Assembly (NCBI RefSeq): GCF_900103475.1
Contig: NZ_FNHG01000002.1
Coordinates: forward strand, 124,001-188,000
Source of the DNA: Maricaulis salignorans
Lineage (GTDB): Bacteria > Pseudomonadota > Alphaproteobacteria > Caulobacterales > Maricaulaceae
Length of the DNA: 64,000 bases
Direction: 5' to 3'
Below are positions 34,766-44,134 of the stretch, in pieces (position 1 is the stretch's first letter; every line of letters begins with the position of its first letter). The notes beneath the pieces are model-generated. The model saw only the letters and a program-made list of their open reading frames with translations. It had not been told where the DNA came from and made no database searches. A program made the position numbers and the translations under genes.

Positions 34766-36136
34766 ATGCGAGTCCTGATCGTCGGAAGCCTCGGTGGGCA
34801 ATTACACACCGCCACCAAAATCGCGATTGATCGCGGCGCCTCCGTGTCGCAGGTCGACACGATCCAGCAAGCCACGTCGCATTTGCGCGCCGGCCGCGGG
34901 GCCGACCTCATCATGGTCGATCTCTCGCTCGACGTGCAGGCGTTGATCGCGGCGAATGAGGCCGAGCGCATCATCGTTCCGGTCGTCGTGTGCGGCGTCA
35001 ATGTCCGTCCAGAGGCAGCTGCGGCCGCGATCCGCGCCGGCGCCAAGGAATTCATTCCCCTGCCACCCGACGCCGAGCTGATCGCTGCCATCCTCGAGGC
35101 GATCTCCGATGACGAACGCCCGATGATCGCCCGCGATCCGTCGATGCAGACCGTCATCACCCTGGCCGACCGGATTGCCGGTTCCGATGCCTCGGTGCTG
35201 ATCACGGGCGAAAGCGGCTCGGGCAAGGAGGTCATGGCACGCCATGTCCATGCCAAGTCCAAGCGTGCCGGTGCCCCCTTCATCTCGGTCAATTGCGCCG
35301 CGATTCCGGAAAATCTGCTCGAATCCGAACTGTTCGGCCATGAAAAGGGTGCCTTCACCGGCGCCGTCGCCCGCCGGATCGGTAAATTCGAGGAAGCCGA
35401 TGGCGGCACGCTGCTGCTCGACGAGATCTCGGAAATGGATACCCGGCTGCAGGCCAAGCTCCTGCGCGCGATCCAGGAACGTGAAATCGACCGGGTTGGC
35501 GGCACCAAGCCGGTCAAGGTCAATATCCGCATACTGGCAACCTCGAACCGCGATCTGCGCAAGGCCGTCGCTGACGGTTCGTTCCGCGAGGATTTGCTGT
35601 TCCGCCTGAATGTCGTCAATCTGGCGTTGCCGCCCCTGCGCGAACGCCCGGCCGATATTCTCGCCCTGTCCGAACACTTCATCCGCAAATATGCTGCGGC
35701 GAACCAGGTTGAGCCGCTGCCGCTTTCCGAAGCGTCCAAGGCTCACCTCGTCGCCCGCGAATGGACGGGCAATGTGCGTGAGCTGGAGAACGCCATGCAC
35801 CGGGCTGTCCTGCTTGCGACCGGCCGGGAAATCAGCCCCGATGCCATCCGCATGCCGGACGGTTCGGTCTTCTCCGGCTCGGGCAATACCGCCGTGCGCC
35901 AGGCCTCCGATGCGGCCAATGCCGCCCAGCGCGTCATGGTCGGCATGACCGTGGCCGAGGTCGAGCAGGATCTGATCCTCGACACGCTGGACCATTGCCT
36001 GGGCAATCGCACTCATGCCGCCAATATTCTTGGCATCTCGATCCGCACCCTGCGCAACAAGCTCAAACTCTATACCGAGCAAGGCGTCACGGTTCCCCAG
36101 CCCAACCAGCCCGCAATGGGCGCTTCTGTCGCGTGA
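34766..36136 (+). CDS. flbD: Sigma-54-dependent flagellar regulator FlbD
   Basis: 456 residues. The N-terminal 120 residues are a degenerate receiver (MRVLIVGSLGGQLHTATKIA, no clear phospho-Asp pocket). Then the AAA+ core: Walker A GESGSGKE, the sigma-54 contact loop GAFTGA, Walker B LLLDEIS, and the C-terminal Fis-type HTH (THAANILGISIRTLRNKLKL). FlbD activates late flagellar promoters with RpoN and represses the class II fliF operon that encodes it. Likely targets in this window are the two sigma-54 sites between flgK and fliK. Confidence 0.95.
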   Translation: MRVLIVGSLGGQLHTATKIAIDRGASVSQVDTIQQATSHLRAGRGADLIMVDLSLDVQALIAANEAERIIVPVVVCGVNVRPEAAAAAIRAGAKEFIPLPPDAELIAAILEAISDDERPMIARDPSMQTVITLADRIAGSDASVLITGESGSGKEVMARHVHAKSKRAGAPFISVNCAAIPENLLESELFGHEKGAFTGAVARRIGKFEEADGGTLLLDEISEMDTRLQAKLLRAIQEREIDRVGGTKPVKVNIRILATSNRDLRKAVADGSFREDLLFRLNVVNLALPPLRERPADILALSEHFIRKYAAANQVEPLPLSEASKAHLVAREWTGNVRELENAMHRAVLLATGREISPDAIRMPDGSVFSGSGNTAVRQASDAANAAQRVMVGMTVAEVEQDLILDTLDHCLGNRTHAANILGISIRTLRNKLKLYTEQGVTVPQPNQPAMGASVA

Positions 36137-36147
36137 TTGGATAAGTC

Positions 36148-38274
36148 TTGGTCGATACTTCAGCCTCCGGCTCGTTAGGCCCCAAGAGCGGCGCCTTCGA
36201 TCCACAGGCCTTCCTGAACCGGATTCTGAAGGGCGATGTCGCCCTGGCCGTCGGCATTCTCGGCATCCTTGTGATGCTGATCCTGCCGATGCCGAGCATG
36301 CTGCTCGACCTGGCCCTGGCGATCTCGATCTCGATCGCAGTCCTGGTGCTGATGACGGCGCTGTTTATCAAACGACCGCTTGAATTTTCGGCCTTCCCGG
36401 CCGTGCTACTGATCACCACCCTCCTGCGCCTGGGTCTCAACATCGCCTCGACCCGGCTGATCCTCTCGAAGGGGGCCGAGGGCACAGATGCCGCCGGCGA
36501 GGTCATCCAGGCCTTTGGCGCCTTCGTGATGCAGGGCAATGTCGTGATCGGCGTGATCGTGTTCGCCATCCTCGTGATCGTGAATTTCGTCGTCATCACC
36601 AAGGGTTCGGGCCGGATCGCGGAAGTCGCGGCCCGCTTCACCCTTGATTCCATGCCGGGCAAGCAGATGGCGATCGATGCCGACTTGTCGTCCGGACTGA
36701 TTACCGAGAATGAAGCGCGCCAGCGCCGCAAGGATCTTGAAGGCGAGAGCAATTTCTTCGGCGCCATGGACGGTGCCTCGAAATTCGTCCGCGGCGATGC
36801 CATGGCCGGCCTGATGATCACCGGCATCAATCTGGTCGGCGGAATCATCATCGGCGTGGCCCAGTCGGGCATGCCGTTCGCCGAGGCCGCCGGCACCTAT
36901 TCCAGCCTGACAATCGGCGATGGCCTGGTGTCCCAGATCCCGGCCCTGATCATCTCGGTCGCTGCGGGCCTCCTGGTCTCCAAGGCCGGCGTCGACGGCC
37001 AGGCCGACAAGGCCCTGTTCGGCCAGATGGTCGCCAACCCCGCCGGGCTTGGCCTGGTTTCGGCGGCGACCTTCATCATCGGCGTTCTGCCGGGCATGCC
37101 CTTTATCCCCTTCGCCCTGATGGCCGCAGGTACCGGCGCGCTCGCCTGGTTCAACCGCGACATTGTCGAACGCAAGGCGGCAGAGAAGGAGGCCGAGAAC
37201 GCGGCCGAAGTCGAGGCGCATACGCCGAAGAGCAGCGAAGCGCCAATCGAGGACAGCCTGGCAATGGACGAGCTCAAGATCGAGTTGGGCTATGGCCTGT
37301 TGCCGCTGATCAATGATGTCGATGGCCGCAAACTCACCGACCAGATCAAGGCCCTGCGCCGCTCGCTCGCCGAGGAAATGGGTTTCATCACGCCGGCGGT
37401 TCGCATTGTCGACAACATGCAATTGGGCAATCTGGAATACGCCATCCGAATCAAGGAGCTCGAAGCGGGCCGTGGCATGCTGCAACTCCAGAAGCTTCTG
37501 GTGATGGATCCGGCCGGCCTGCAGATCGAGCTGCCCGGCGAACATGTCAAGGAACCGGCCTTCGGCCTTCCCGCGACCTGGATCGACGAAAACCTGCGCG
37601 AGGAAGCCTCCTTCCGCGGCTACACGATTGTCGAACCCGCCGCCGTTCTGGTCACCCATCTGACCGAGTTGCTGCGCGACAACATGTCGGATCTGCTGTC
37701 CTATGCCGAAGTCGAGAAGTTGATCGAAAAGCTCTCCAAGGAGCACCGCAAACTGGTCGACGATATCGCCCCGTCGCAAATCAGCCGCGCCGGTATCCAG
37801 CGCGTGCTGCAGTCGCTGATTCGCGAACGCGTTTCGATTCGCGACCTGGCGACGATTATCGAGGGCATTGCCGAATCAAGTGGCACCACCAACCGCATCG
37901 AGCCGATCGTCGAACATGTCCGCAGCCGGCTGGCGCGCCAGATTTGTCACAGCAACAAGGCGCCCAATGGCAATCTGCCGGTGCTCGCCCTTGCCCCACA
38001 ATGGGAACAGGCCTTCCTGGAAGCTCTGATCGGCGAAGGCGAGCGCAAACAGCTGGCCCTCGCACCGTCGAAACTTCATGAGTTTGTCGCTGCAGTTAGA
38101 AACTCTTTTGAAACCGCATCAGCACAGGGTCATGTACCTGTACTGCTGACGAGCCCCGTGATTCGTCCGTATGTGCGTTCGCTGGTGGAACGTTTCCGCC
38201 CGCAAACGGTGGTGATGTCGCAGAACGAGATCCACCCGAGCGCACGTCTGAAAACCTTGGGGCATGTCGGCTGA
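36148..38274 (+). CDS. flhA: Flagellar export gate protein FlhA
   Basis: 708 residues, start TTG at 36148 (GGATAAG upstream), 11 bases behind flbD. Eight hydrophobic helices fill the first 310 residues (GILGILVMLILPMPSMLLDL; LIVNFVVITKGSGRIAEVAA, the FHIPEP-like segment FTLDSMPGKQMAIDADL). The cytoplasmic nonameric part follows. Forms the export gate with FlhB and moves substrates using proton motive force. Last gene of the fliF operon as read here; flhF follows by 32 bases. Confidence 0.97.
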   Translation: MVDTSASGSLGPKSGAFDPQAFLNRILKGDVALAVGILGILVMLILPMPSMLLDLALAISISIAVLVLMTALFIKRPLEFSAFPAVLLITTLLRLGLNIASTRLILSKGAEGTDAAGEVIQAFGAFVMQGNVVIGVIVFAILVIVNFVVITKGSGRIAEVAARFTLDSMPGKQMAIDADLSSGLITENEARQRRKDLEGESNFFGAMDGASKFVRGDAMAGLMITGINLVGGIIIGVAQSGMPFAEAAGTYSSLTIGDGLVSQIPALIISVAAGLLVSKAGVDGQADKALFGQMVANPAGLGLVSAATFIIGVLPGMPFIPFALMAAGTGALAWFNRDIVERKAAEKEAENAAEVEAHTPKSSEAPIEDSLAMDELKIELGYGLLPLINDVDGRKLTDQIKALRRSLAEEMGFITPAVRIVDNMQLGNLEYAIRIKELEAGRGMLQLQKLLVMDPAGLQIELPGEHVKEPAFGLPATWIDENLREEASFRGYTIVEPAAVLVTHLTELLRDNMSDLLSYAEVEKLIEKLSKEHRKLVDDIAPSQISRAGIQRVLQSLIRERVSIRDLATIIEGIAESSGTTNRIEPIVEHVRSRLARQICHSNKAPNGNLPVLALAPQWEQAFLEALIGEGERKQLALAPSKLHEFVAAVRNSFETASAQGHVPVLLTSPVIRPYVRSLVERFRPQTVVMSQNEIHPSARLKTLGHVG

Positions 38275-38306
38275 CCGACCAACAATTGACCCGGTAGTGA
38301 CCCTCG

Positions 38307-39299
38307 ATGCGTTTGAAAACCTTTGCAGCCCAGACTCTGACTCAAGCCATGGCGGACGTCCGCCGGGAGATGGGCGCAGAAGCTGTCATCATCGCCACAT
38401 CGGACGGACCCAATGGCGGCGTCCAGGTGCGGGCCGCGAGCGAAATGGCCTACCGGCCCGACCCCGTCGAGCCGGTGCTGGAGCGCACCCAGCGCCTTGC
38501 GGACGCCGCCGAGATCGCTCGCGGTGACCTCGAGGACGAGCATCTCGACCAGGTCATCCGGGCTCTCGGCTTTCACCGCACGCCCGGCGTCGCAGCCCAG
38601 TCCCTGATCAAGGCGGCACAGGATTTTGCCGATGGCCACGCGGTTGGTCGCCTGGCTCACGCGATTGAAGCCCGTTACGCCTTCCAGCCCCTGCCCGCGA
38701 TTCCTGAACATGCTGTCCTGTTTGCCGGCACGCCTGGCGTTGGCAAGACATCGGCCCTGGCCAAGACCGCAGCGCGATCGATTGCCGCCGGCTCGGTCCC
38801 GACCCTGATTTCCTGCGATGGCGAGCGCGCCGGTGCCGATGCGCGCCTGCAAGCCCTGGCGCAAAAGATGGGCGCCAGCTTCATCGCTGTCGACGACCCG
38901 CGCGAACTGGCTGATGCGATGCGCGAATTCGATGGACCGGCGCTGATCGACAGCCCGGCCGTCAACCCGTTCGAGCTCGACGATCTGGACATGACGCTCG
39001 CCTTTGCCGATTCCAGCGAGGCCGAGATCGTCTATGTTTTCGATGCCGGCCTGACGCCGGAAGATGCCGAGGATGCGGCCTCGCTCTTCGCGTCGATCGG
39101 CGCAAGCCGCTGTATTCCGGTCAAGCTGGACTGCGCGCGCCGGCTGGGCGCTGTGCTGGGCGTTGGCGAGACCGGCCTGGCCTTCGCACAGATATCATCG
39201 ACACCCTTTATCGGCGGCGGGCTGGCCCCGGCAACGCCCTTGCGGCTGGCTCGCGCCCTGATCGAAACCCGCGCTCACCCTTATGAGGAATCCGATTGA
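38307..39299 (+). CDS. flhF: Flagellar SRP-type GTPase FlhF
   Basis: 330 residues. Start LKTFAAQTLTQAMADVRREM is a typical FlhF B-domain; the GTPase follows with G1 FAGTPGVGKTSALAKTAARS, and later motifs at the D-G and T-K positions are present but variable (LISCDGERAGADARLQALAQ; VKLDCARRLG). FlhF helps set flagellar placement and number at the pole. The helix-rich lead between the B domain and the GTPase is short, as in alphaproteobacteria. It precedes flhG by two bases. Confidence 0.93.
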   Translation: MRLKTFAAQTLTQAMADVRREMGAEAVIIATSDGPNGGVQVRAASEMAYRPDPVEPVLERTQRLADAAEIARGDLEDEHLDQVIRALGFHRTPGVAAQSLIKAAQDFADGHAVGRLAHAIEARYAFQPLPAIPEHAVLFAGTPGVGKTSALAKTAARSIAAGSVPTLISCDGERAGADARLQALAQKMGASFIAVDDPRELADAMREFDGPALIDSPAVNPFELDDLDMTLAFADSSEAEIVYVFDAGLTPEDAEDAASLFASIGASRCIPVKLDCARRLGAVLGVGETGLAFAQISSTPFIGGGLAPATPLRLARALIETRAHPYEESD

Positions 39300-39301
39300 T
39301 C

Positions 39302-40102
39302 ATGAAACTTGCCTCGGCTCCCCATCATCGCGCCGCCGGGCGTGTTCTCGCAATCGCGTCCGGCAAGGGCGGCGTCGGCAAGACCACGCTCGCCGTCGGT
39401 ATGGCACGCGCCCTCTCCCTGATGGATGAGCGCGTCCTGCTGATGGATGGCGATCTTGGCATGGCCAATATCGACGTTCAGCTCGGGCTGCAGCCACGCG
39501 CCGATATCGTCAATGTTCTCAGCGGCAAGACCTCACTTGAGGACGCCGTCTGCCCGGCCATTGGCGGGGCAGCCGAGCGCGGCGGGTTTGATGTCATCTC
39601 CGGCCGTTCCGGCTCAGGTGCCCTGGCCAATCTGTCCGGACCCGGCCTGACCAAGCTGGCCACCGGTGTCGCCGCGCTGGCCCTGTCTTATGACCGGGCC
39701 ATTCTGGACCTGGCCGCCGGCGCCGACCGCGCCACCGTTCGCCTGGCCCTGACTGCCGATGATGTCATCATCGTGATCAATGACGAGCCGACCTCGCTGA
39801 CCGACGCCTATGCCTTTGTGAAGACGTTGCGTTTGCATGATGAAGGCGCATCGCCGCTGGTCGTGGTCAATAATGCACCGAATGCCAATGCCGCGCGCGA
39901 CGCTTTCGGCGCGTTTCGCAAGACCTGCGAATCCTTTCTCAGCTTCACGCCGACCCTGGCGGGCATTGTCCGGCGCGACGCCACTGTGCCCGCTGCGATC
40001 CGGACCCAGACCTGTGTCTCCGTGCGGGCGCCCGATTGCGATGCGGCCAAGGATTACCACGCGCTAGCGGGAATACTCGCGCGGGGTCGCGAAGCCGCGT
40101 AG
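39302..40102 (+). CDS. flhG: MinD-type ATPase FlhG (FleN/YlxH)
   Basis: 266 residues. Deviant Walker A SGKGGVGKTTLAVGMARALS, switch I/II-region MDGDLGMANIDVQLGL and the later ILDLAAGADRATVRLAL place it with ParA/MinD. FlhG limits flagellum number by counteracting FlhF and, in other species, FleQ-type regulators. Start MKLAS at 39302, overlapping spacing with flhF. No amphipathic C-terminal membrane helix is obvious. Confidence 0.9.
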   Translation: MKLASAPHHRAAGRVLAIASGKGGVGKTTLAVGMARALSLMDERVLLMDGDLGMANIDVQLGLQPRADIVNVLSGKTSLEDAVCPAIGGAAERGGFDVISGRSGSGALANLSGPGLTKLATGVAALALSYDRAILDLAAGADRATVRLALTADDVIIVINDEPTSLTDAYAFVKTLRLHDEGASPLVVVNNAPNANAARDAFGAFRKTCESFLSFTPTLAGIVRRDATVPAAIRTQTCVSVRAPDCDAAKDYHALAGILARGREAA

Positions 40103-40140
40103 ACTGGCGCGGCTGGCAATCAGGGGGGAACTGAAACGCC

Positions 40141-40464
40141 ATGTATGATTCATTTTTCGACCGGCTGAGCCATGGTTTTAGCGGCTATGACTGGTGGCTG
40201 ATTATCGTGCTGTCACTGGTGGCGGCGCTGATCATGCGCAAATGGCCGCAATGGCCGGCAGCTGCGGGCGTCATGTTCGTCGTTGATGCCGTCGCACCGT
40301 TTTTCTATCGCTGGGCAGTCGGGGTTCCACCGAACTTCGCCTTTGACTTCGCCTTTTCGCGGCTCGATGAGCGCGGCGGCGTGGTGGTCCTGTTGCGGCT
40401 GGCGATCTATTTCGTCCTGATCGGCGCCATCTTCTTTTCCAAACGCCGGATCGGCGAGCGCTGA
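40141..40464 (+). CDS. Small membrane protein of unknown function
   Basis: 107 residues with three hydrophobic segments (YDWWLIIVLSLVAALIMRKW; PAAAGVMFVVDAVAPFFYRW; LLRLAIYFVLIGAIFFSKRR) and a basic C-terminus. No domain recognised. It follows flhG by 38 bases on the same strand, so it may be a flagellar-cluster membrane protein, but gene position is the only support. Codon choice resembles its neighbours. Confidence 0.7.
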   Translation: MYDSFFDRLSHGFSGYDWWLIIVLSLVAALIMRKWPQWPAAAGVMFVVDAVAPFFYRWAVGVPPNFAFDFAFSRLDERGGVVVLLRLAIYFVLIGAIFFSKRRIGER

Positions 40465-40509
40465 CCTGCTGCAAGGCTTGCGCTCGCTGACCGCAGCGTT
40501 GCCATACAG

Positions 40510-41493
40510 CTAGTCCAGCACAGTGATCTGGCTGTCGAGATAGGTCTGGGCGTCAGCCCAGGCCGCATCGACATCATCCATTCCGAACAGGACGCGCTGG
40601 CCGGCATCAAGAACCGGCCCGTACAAGAGTGTGCCTTCGGCATCGTCCTCGATGTGAAAGCGACGTGCGGAACGCTCCAGCTCGAGGAAGCGATCACGCA
40701 CATGGACCCAGTAATCTTCGGTCGCATCCCAATAGGCGTGCGCCGCGGCCGCGCCCTCCAGCTCGGTGCGGCGATAGGTATTCACACCGATCTCACGGAC
40801 CAGTTCCTCGGTCACACCCTCCCGGACGACGAGTTTTGAATTGTCCTGCTCATGGGTCCAGCCCCAGGGCGTGACGGTATGGCGATTGACGGCAGCGATG
40901 ACATCATAATCCTCGCGGGTTGTGTCGTCCCGGCGCGGCAGGGGCCGCCAGGAAACCGGGGGTTCCCAGGTGGAGGCTTCGGACGTGTGGACCCACTGCC
41001 CGACAGCCGCATATCTTGGACTGTCATCGACCTGATAGACGGTCTGTGACCAGGCACCGCTGCGATCAGCGGCGGCGACATCATCCATGCGCCAGTCATC
41101 ATGGCCCTCAAAGGCGAGCACCCGCGCCGGCTCATAACGCCAGTCCTGGCGCCAATGCTTGACGATGAAGGGCTCCGGGCCATCACCGGCGAGCAGGAGA
41201 TGCTGCAACATGATGAAATCGCCGCTGTCCTCGATGACGATTACAAGCTCGCGGGCGGGCGTCAGCTTGGGCTCTGCCAGCTGATAGCCGGGCGCGATCG
41301 CCACAGTCTCGCGGAAGTCGAAGGTCACGGCATATTCGCCCTGCATGGCGAGGATGGCCTGCCGGTCGCGTTCAAACGCGGCCACATCAGCCACCTCGCT
41401 CGCCGGCGCCGTGTAGGCCGCCGCAGGGTGATGGGTCGTGGACGCGCAGCCCGTCAAGGCAAGTGCGGCGGCGGCAAGGATCAAGGTTTTCAT
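40510..41493 (-). CDS. Lipoprotein, DUF6607 type
   Basis: 327 residues from ATG 41493. Lipoprotein signal MKTLILAAAALALTGCASTT: lipobox LTGC, mature from Cys15. The body is beta-rich with many Trp and Asp residues (HWRQDWRYEPARVLAFEGHD; TWEPPVSWRPLPRRDD) and matches what I recall of DUF6607, found next to TonB receptors. It diverges from the TonB receptor gene across a shared control region containing a Fur-type box, so a role in iron or heme uptake is inferred. The family assignment is from memory of motif layout, not a search. Confidence 0.7.
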   Translation of the reverse strand: MKTLILAAAALALTGCASTTHHPAAAYTAPASEVADVAAFERDRQAILAMQGEYAVTFDFRETVAIAPGYQLAEPKLTPARELVIVIEDSGDFIMLQHLLLAGDGPEPFIVKHWRQDWRYEPARVLAFEGHDDWRMDDVAAADRSGAWSQTVYQVDDSPRYAAVGQWVHTSEASTWEPPVSWRPLPRRDDTTREDYDVIAAVNRHTVTPWGWTHEQDNSKLVVREGVTEELVREIGVNTYRRTELEGAAAAHAYWDATEDYWVHVRDRFLELERSARRFHIEDDAEGTLLYGPVLDAGQRVLFGMDDVDAAWADAQTYLDSQITVLD

Positions 41494-41535
41494 GGGCGTC
41501 TCATCATGTCTGGAGGAAATAGCGTCCCGAATGTT

Positions 41536-41560
41536 ATTGCGAATGATTCTGACTTGCAAT
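41536..41560. promoter_or_regulatory. Fur-box-like palindrome
   Basis: Core GCGAATGATTCTGACTTGC, flanked by ATT on the left and AAT on the right. It resembles the GCAAATGATTCTCATTTGC form of the Fur box and shows the TTGC...GCAA symmetry. It lies between the divergent lipoprotein (start 41493) and TonB receptor (start 41619) genes, 60 bases before the latter. Confidence 0.75.
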
Positions 41561-41618
41561 ACCGAAACTGTCGCGGCACAAGAGACTCAGTTGCAAATCG
41601 TTCGCAGAAAGGCGCGTC

Positions 41619-43712
41619 ATGAAATCCGCATTCCTCCTCGGTGCTGCCAGCATCGCCCTCGCCAGCCCCGCACTCGGACAAACGGTGGCCGGAGTGGCCA
41701 GTGCCGACGTCGAAGTGATCGTCGTTGAGGCGACACACACCAAGCTGAACGCCTTTGAATATCCGGGCATGACTTCGACGATCTCGGCTGAAACCCTGGA
41801 TCTGAACCGGCCAGCTGATCTGGACGATTTGCTGCGCCAACTGCCCGGCATGGAGATCGCCGGCGGGCCACGGCGCACCGGGCAAAGCCCCTCGCTACGG
41901 GGTCAGGGCCGCGAGAACACGACCCTCCTGCTCGACGGCGCCCGGCAGAATTTCGGATCGGCCCATGATGGTGCCCTCTTCGTCGATCCATCCCTTCTGG
42001 TTGGCGTCGAAAGCGTGCGCGGCTCGGCCTCGGCGCTTTACGGCTCGGGCGCTTCAGGCGGCGTGATCTCCCTGAGCACGGCCAATGCCCGTGACCTTCT
42101 GGCCGATGATGAAAGCTGGGGCTTCAACCTCGGAGCCGGCACACGAACCGTCGATGAGGAAGTGCGCGGCTCGGCGAGTTTCTATACCCAATCCGACCGG
42201 TTCGACCTGCTCGCCTCAGTCTCACGCCGCCAGTCCGGCGATATCGCACTGGGATCCGGCGATGATCTGCCGGCCGATGACGCTGCGACCTCCGGCCTGG
42301 TCAAGTTCGGCATGGAAGCTGCCGACGGTGTCCGCCTTGAAATGAGTTGGCAGGGTTTCGACAGCAATGTCATCGAGCCCAACAATGCCCAGGGCATGGC
42401 CGGGGTGGATTCGCTCAATGCATTGGTCGAGAAGACTGTCTCCAGCGACAATCTGGCCTTCAATCTGAACGCCTCGCCGGCCGGACTGAGCTGGATGGAC
42501 CTCGACCTGACCGTCTATCGCAATACCACCGGTGTTGATGAAGCCGAGCTCGTCTCGGGACGTTTTTTGCAACGCGACCTGGAAACCACGGGGATCCGCG
42601 CCGATCAGCGCTTTGCCTTCCAGCTCGGTCAGTTTGATGCCGGCCTGACGATCGGCGGCGAATATTACGAGGATACCCAGGACGGGTTCGACAGTGCCGA
42701 ACCCGGCGGCATTCGCGGCGGTGCCCCGGACGCATCAAGCCAGTTCACAGCGGGCTATACCCAGCTGGAACTGGACGGCCCGGCCCCGTTCGGCCTCCCC
42801 GGCCGGATTATCCTGCTGCCCGGCATCCGCTATGATTCCTTCGAGACCAGCTCCAGCCTCGCGGCCGACACATCCTCCAATGCGACCTCCAGCCGGTTTG
42901 CCGCAACCTATGCCCCGTCGGAGACTTTCAATGTCTTCGCCAGCTGGGGCGAAGGCTTCCGGGCGCCATCCATCAATGAGCTCTACCTGGACGGCACGCA
43001 TTTCTCGCTACCCCACATCATCCTGGGCGCGCCGGTCTTCATCTCCAACCGTTTCATTGCCAATCCCGACCTTCTGCCCGAGCAGACCGAAACGATTGAA
43101 GCCGGTTTCAGCCTCGACCTCGCCGACCGTTTCGCGGGCGTCGATCGGCTGGAAATACGCGCGGCCTGGTTTGAAACCAAGGCCACGGACCTGATCGATC
43201 TGAGTGTGGATTTTGCCTTCGACGCGACCTGTTTCGCACCGCCCTTCTTCCTGCCCTGTTCGGCAGGCACGACTCAGAGCAGCAATGTCAGCTCGGCGGA
43301 ATTGTCGGGCTTTGAAGCCGAGCTCAAATTCCAGAGCGGTGCCTTCGCGCTCGATGCCAGCCTCTCGGACGTAGATGGCGAGGACACCGCCAGCGGCGAA
43401 CCGATCGGCGCATCAACCCCGACCCGGCTGTATCTCGACGGGCGCTGGACGCTCGAGCCACAGCGCCTGACCCTCGGCGCGCGGGCCGAACTGGCTGGCG
43501 ATTTCGATGAAGCGAGTGATCCGGCCGGCTTCCGCGACGGCTATAGCGTGCTCGACCTCTATACCCGCTGGCAGCCCTTCGCCGGGCGCGGACTGTCACT
43601 CAATGCCGGCGTCGAGAATCTATTCGACACCGATTATGAGCGCGTCTTCGCTGGCGTCAGCGAGCCGGGCCGTTCGCTGCGGCTCGATGTCACCTGGTCA
43701 CAGAATTTCTGA
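41619..43712 (+). CDS. TonB-dependent outer-membrane receptor, heme/hemoglobin type
   Basis: 697 residues with a signal peptide (AFLLGAASIALASPALG) and a TonB box near residue 30 (EVIVVEAT). Plug domain about 35-150: SPSLRGQGRENTTLLLDGARQNF, GSASALYGSGASGGVISL. A 22-strand barrel follows, ending in the required aromatic LDVTWSQNF. The LDGARQNF stretch is typical of hemoglobin/heme receptors. The lone Cys pair (ATCFAPPFFLPCSAG) sits in a predicted outer loop, and probably forms a disulfide. Controlled by the upstream Fur box (inferred). It ends only five bases from fliJ, which is transcribed toward it. Confidence 0.92.
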   Translation: MKSAFLLGAASIALASPALGQTVAGVASADVEVIVVEATHTKLNAFEYPGMTSTISAETLDLNRPADLDDLLRQLPGMEIAGGPRRTGQSPSLRGQGRENTTLLLDGARQNFGSAHDGALFVDPSLLVGVESVRGSASALYGSGASGGVISLSTANARDLLADDESWGFNLGAGTRTVDEEVRGSASFYTQSDRFDLLASVSRRQSGDIALGSGDDLPADDAATSGLVKFGMEAADGVRLEMSWQGFDSNVIEPNNAQGMAGVDSLNALVEKTVSSDNLAFNLNASPAGLSWMDLDLTVYRNTTGVDEAELVSGRFLQRDLETTGIRADQRFAFQLGQFDAGLTIGGEYYEDTQDGFDSAEPGGIRGGAPDASSQFTAGYTQLELDGPAPFGLPGRIILLPGIRYDSFETSSSLAADTSSNATSSRFAATYAPSETFNVFASWGEGFRAPSINELYLDGTHFSLPHIILGAPVFISNRFIANPDLLPEQTETIEAGFSLDLADRFAGVDRLEIRAAWFETKATDLIDLSVDFAFDATCFAPPFFLPCSAGTTQSSNVSSAELSGFEAELKFQSGAFALDASLSDVDGEDTASGEPIGASTPTRLYLDGRWTLEPQRLTLGARAELAGDFDEASDPAGFRDGYSVLDLYTRWQPFAGRGLSLNAGVENLFDTDYERVFAGVSEPGRSLRLDVTWSQNF

Positions 43713-43717
43713 ACCGA

Positions 43718-44134
43718 TCAGTTTGGCCGGCGGTGACGGATCTGGGCAATTTCGTCCAGTTCGTCCTGCTCGGCAGCGCGCAGGGCGCGTTCGATATGAG
43801 CCAGGCGGCGTTCTTCCAGAACTTCAAACTTCTTGAGTTCCTGGAAGGCGTCGCCGAGCCGGTCACGCAGCGCGTCCGCTTGGACCTCGACCTCATCAAG
43901 CGATGAGCGGATATTCTCTTTTCGCTTGATGACAGCCTGGGCGTAGGACCCATAGGCCAGATAGCCATCACGCGATTGCGTGGCGACCGCCTGCTCCTCC
44001 GGTACCGAAGCCTCGAGCCGCTCGATCTGGCTGATCAGCGCGCCCTTGGAACGATCCAGTTCGGCCATCTGCTTCTGCAATTCCTCGACTTTGAACCGGG
44101 CCAGCCGGATCAAGGGTTCGTGTGAGCGTGTCAT
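43718..44134 (-). CDS. fliJ: Flagellar export chaperone/adaptor FliJ
   Basis: 138 residues, almost wholly coiled coil (heptads through FKVEELQKQMAELDRSKGAL, then YAQAVIKRKENIRSSLDEVE). FliJ connects FliI to FlhA and shuttles chaperones. Primary sequence is poorly conserved, so the call rests on the coiled coil, length and position: its ATG overlaps the fliI stop by four bases (44131-44134). The TonB receptor gene converges on it with a five-base gap and no visible terminator between. Confidence 0.85.
   Translation of the reverse strand: MTRSHEPLIRLARFKVEELQKQMAELDRSKGALISQIERLEASVPEEQAVATQSRDGYLAYGSYAQAVIKRKENIRSSLDEVEVQADALRDRLGDAFQELKKFEVLEERRLAHIERALRAAEQDELDEIAQIRHRRPN

Noticed and set aside
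34802-36205. Leftward open frame opposite flbD
   Set aside because: FlbD AAA+ motifs are on the other strand; the antisense frame has none.
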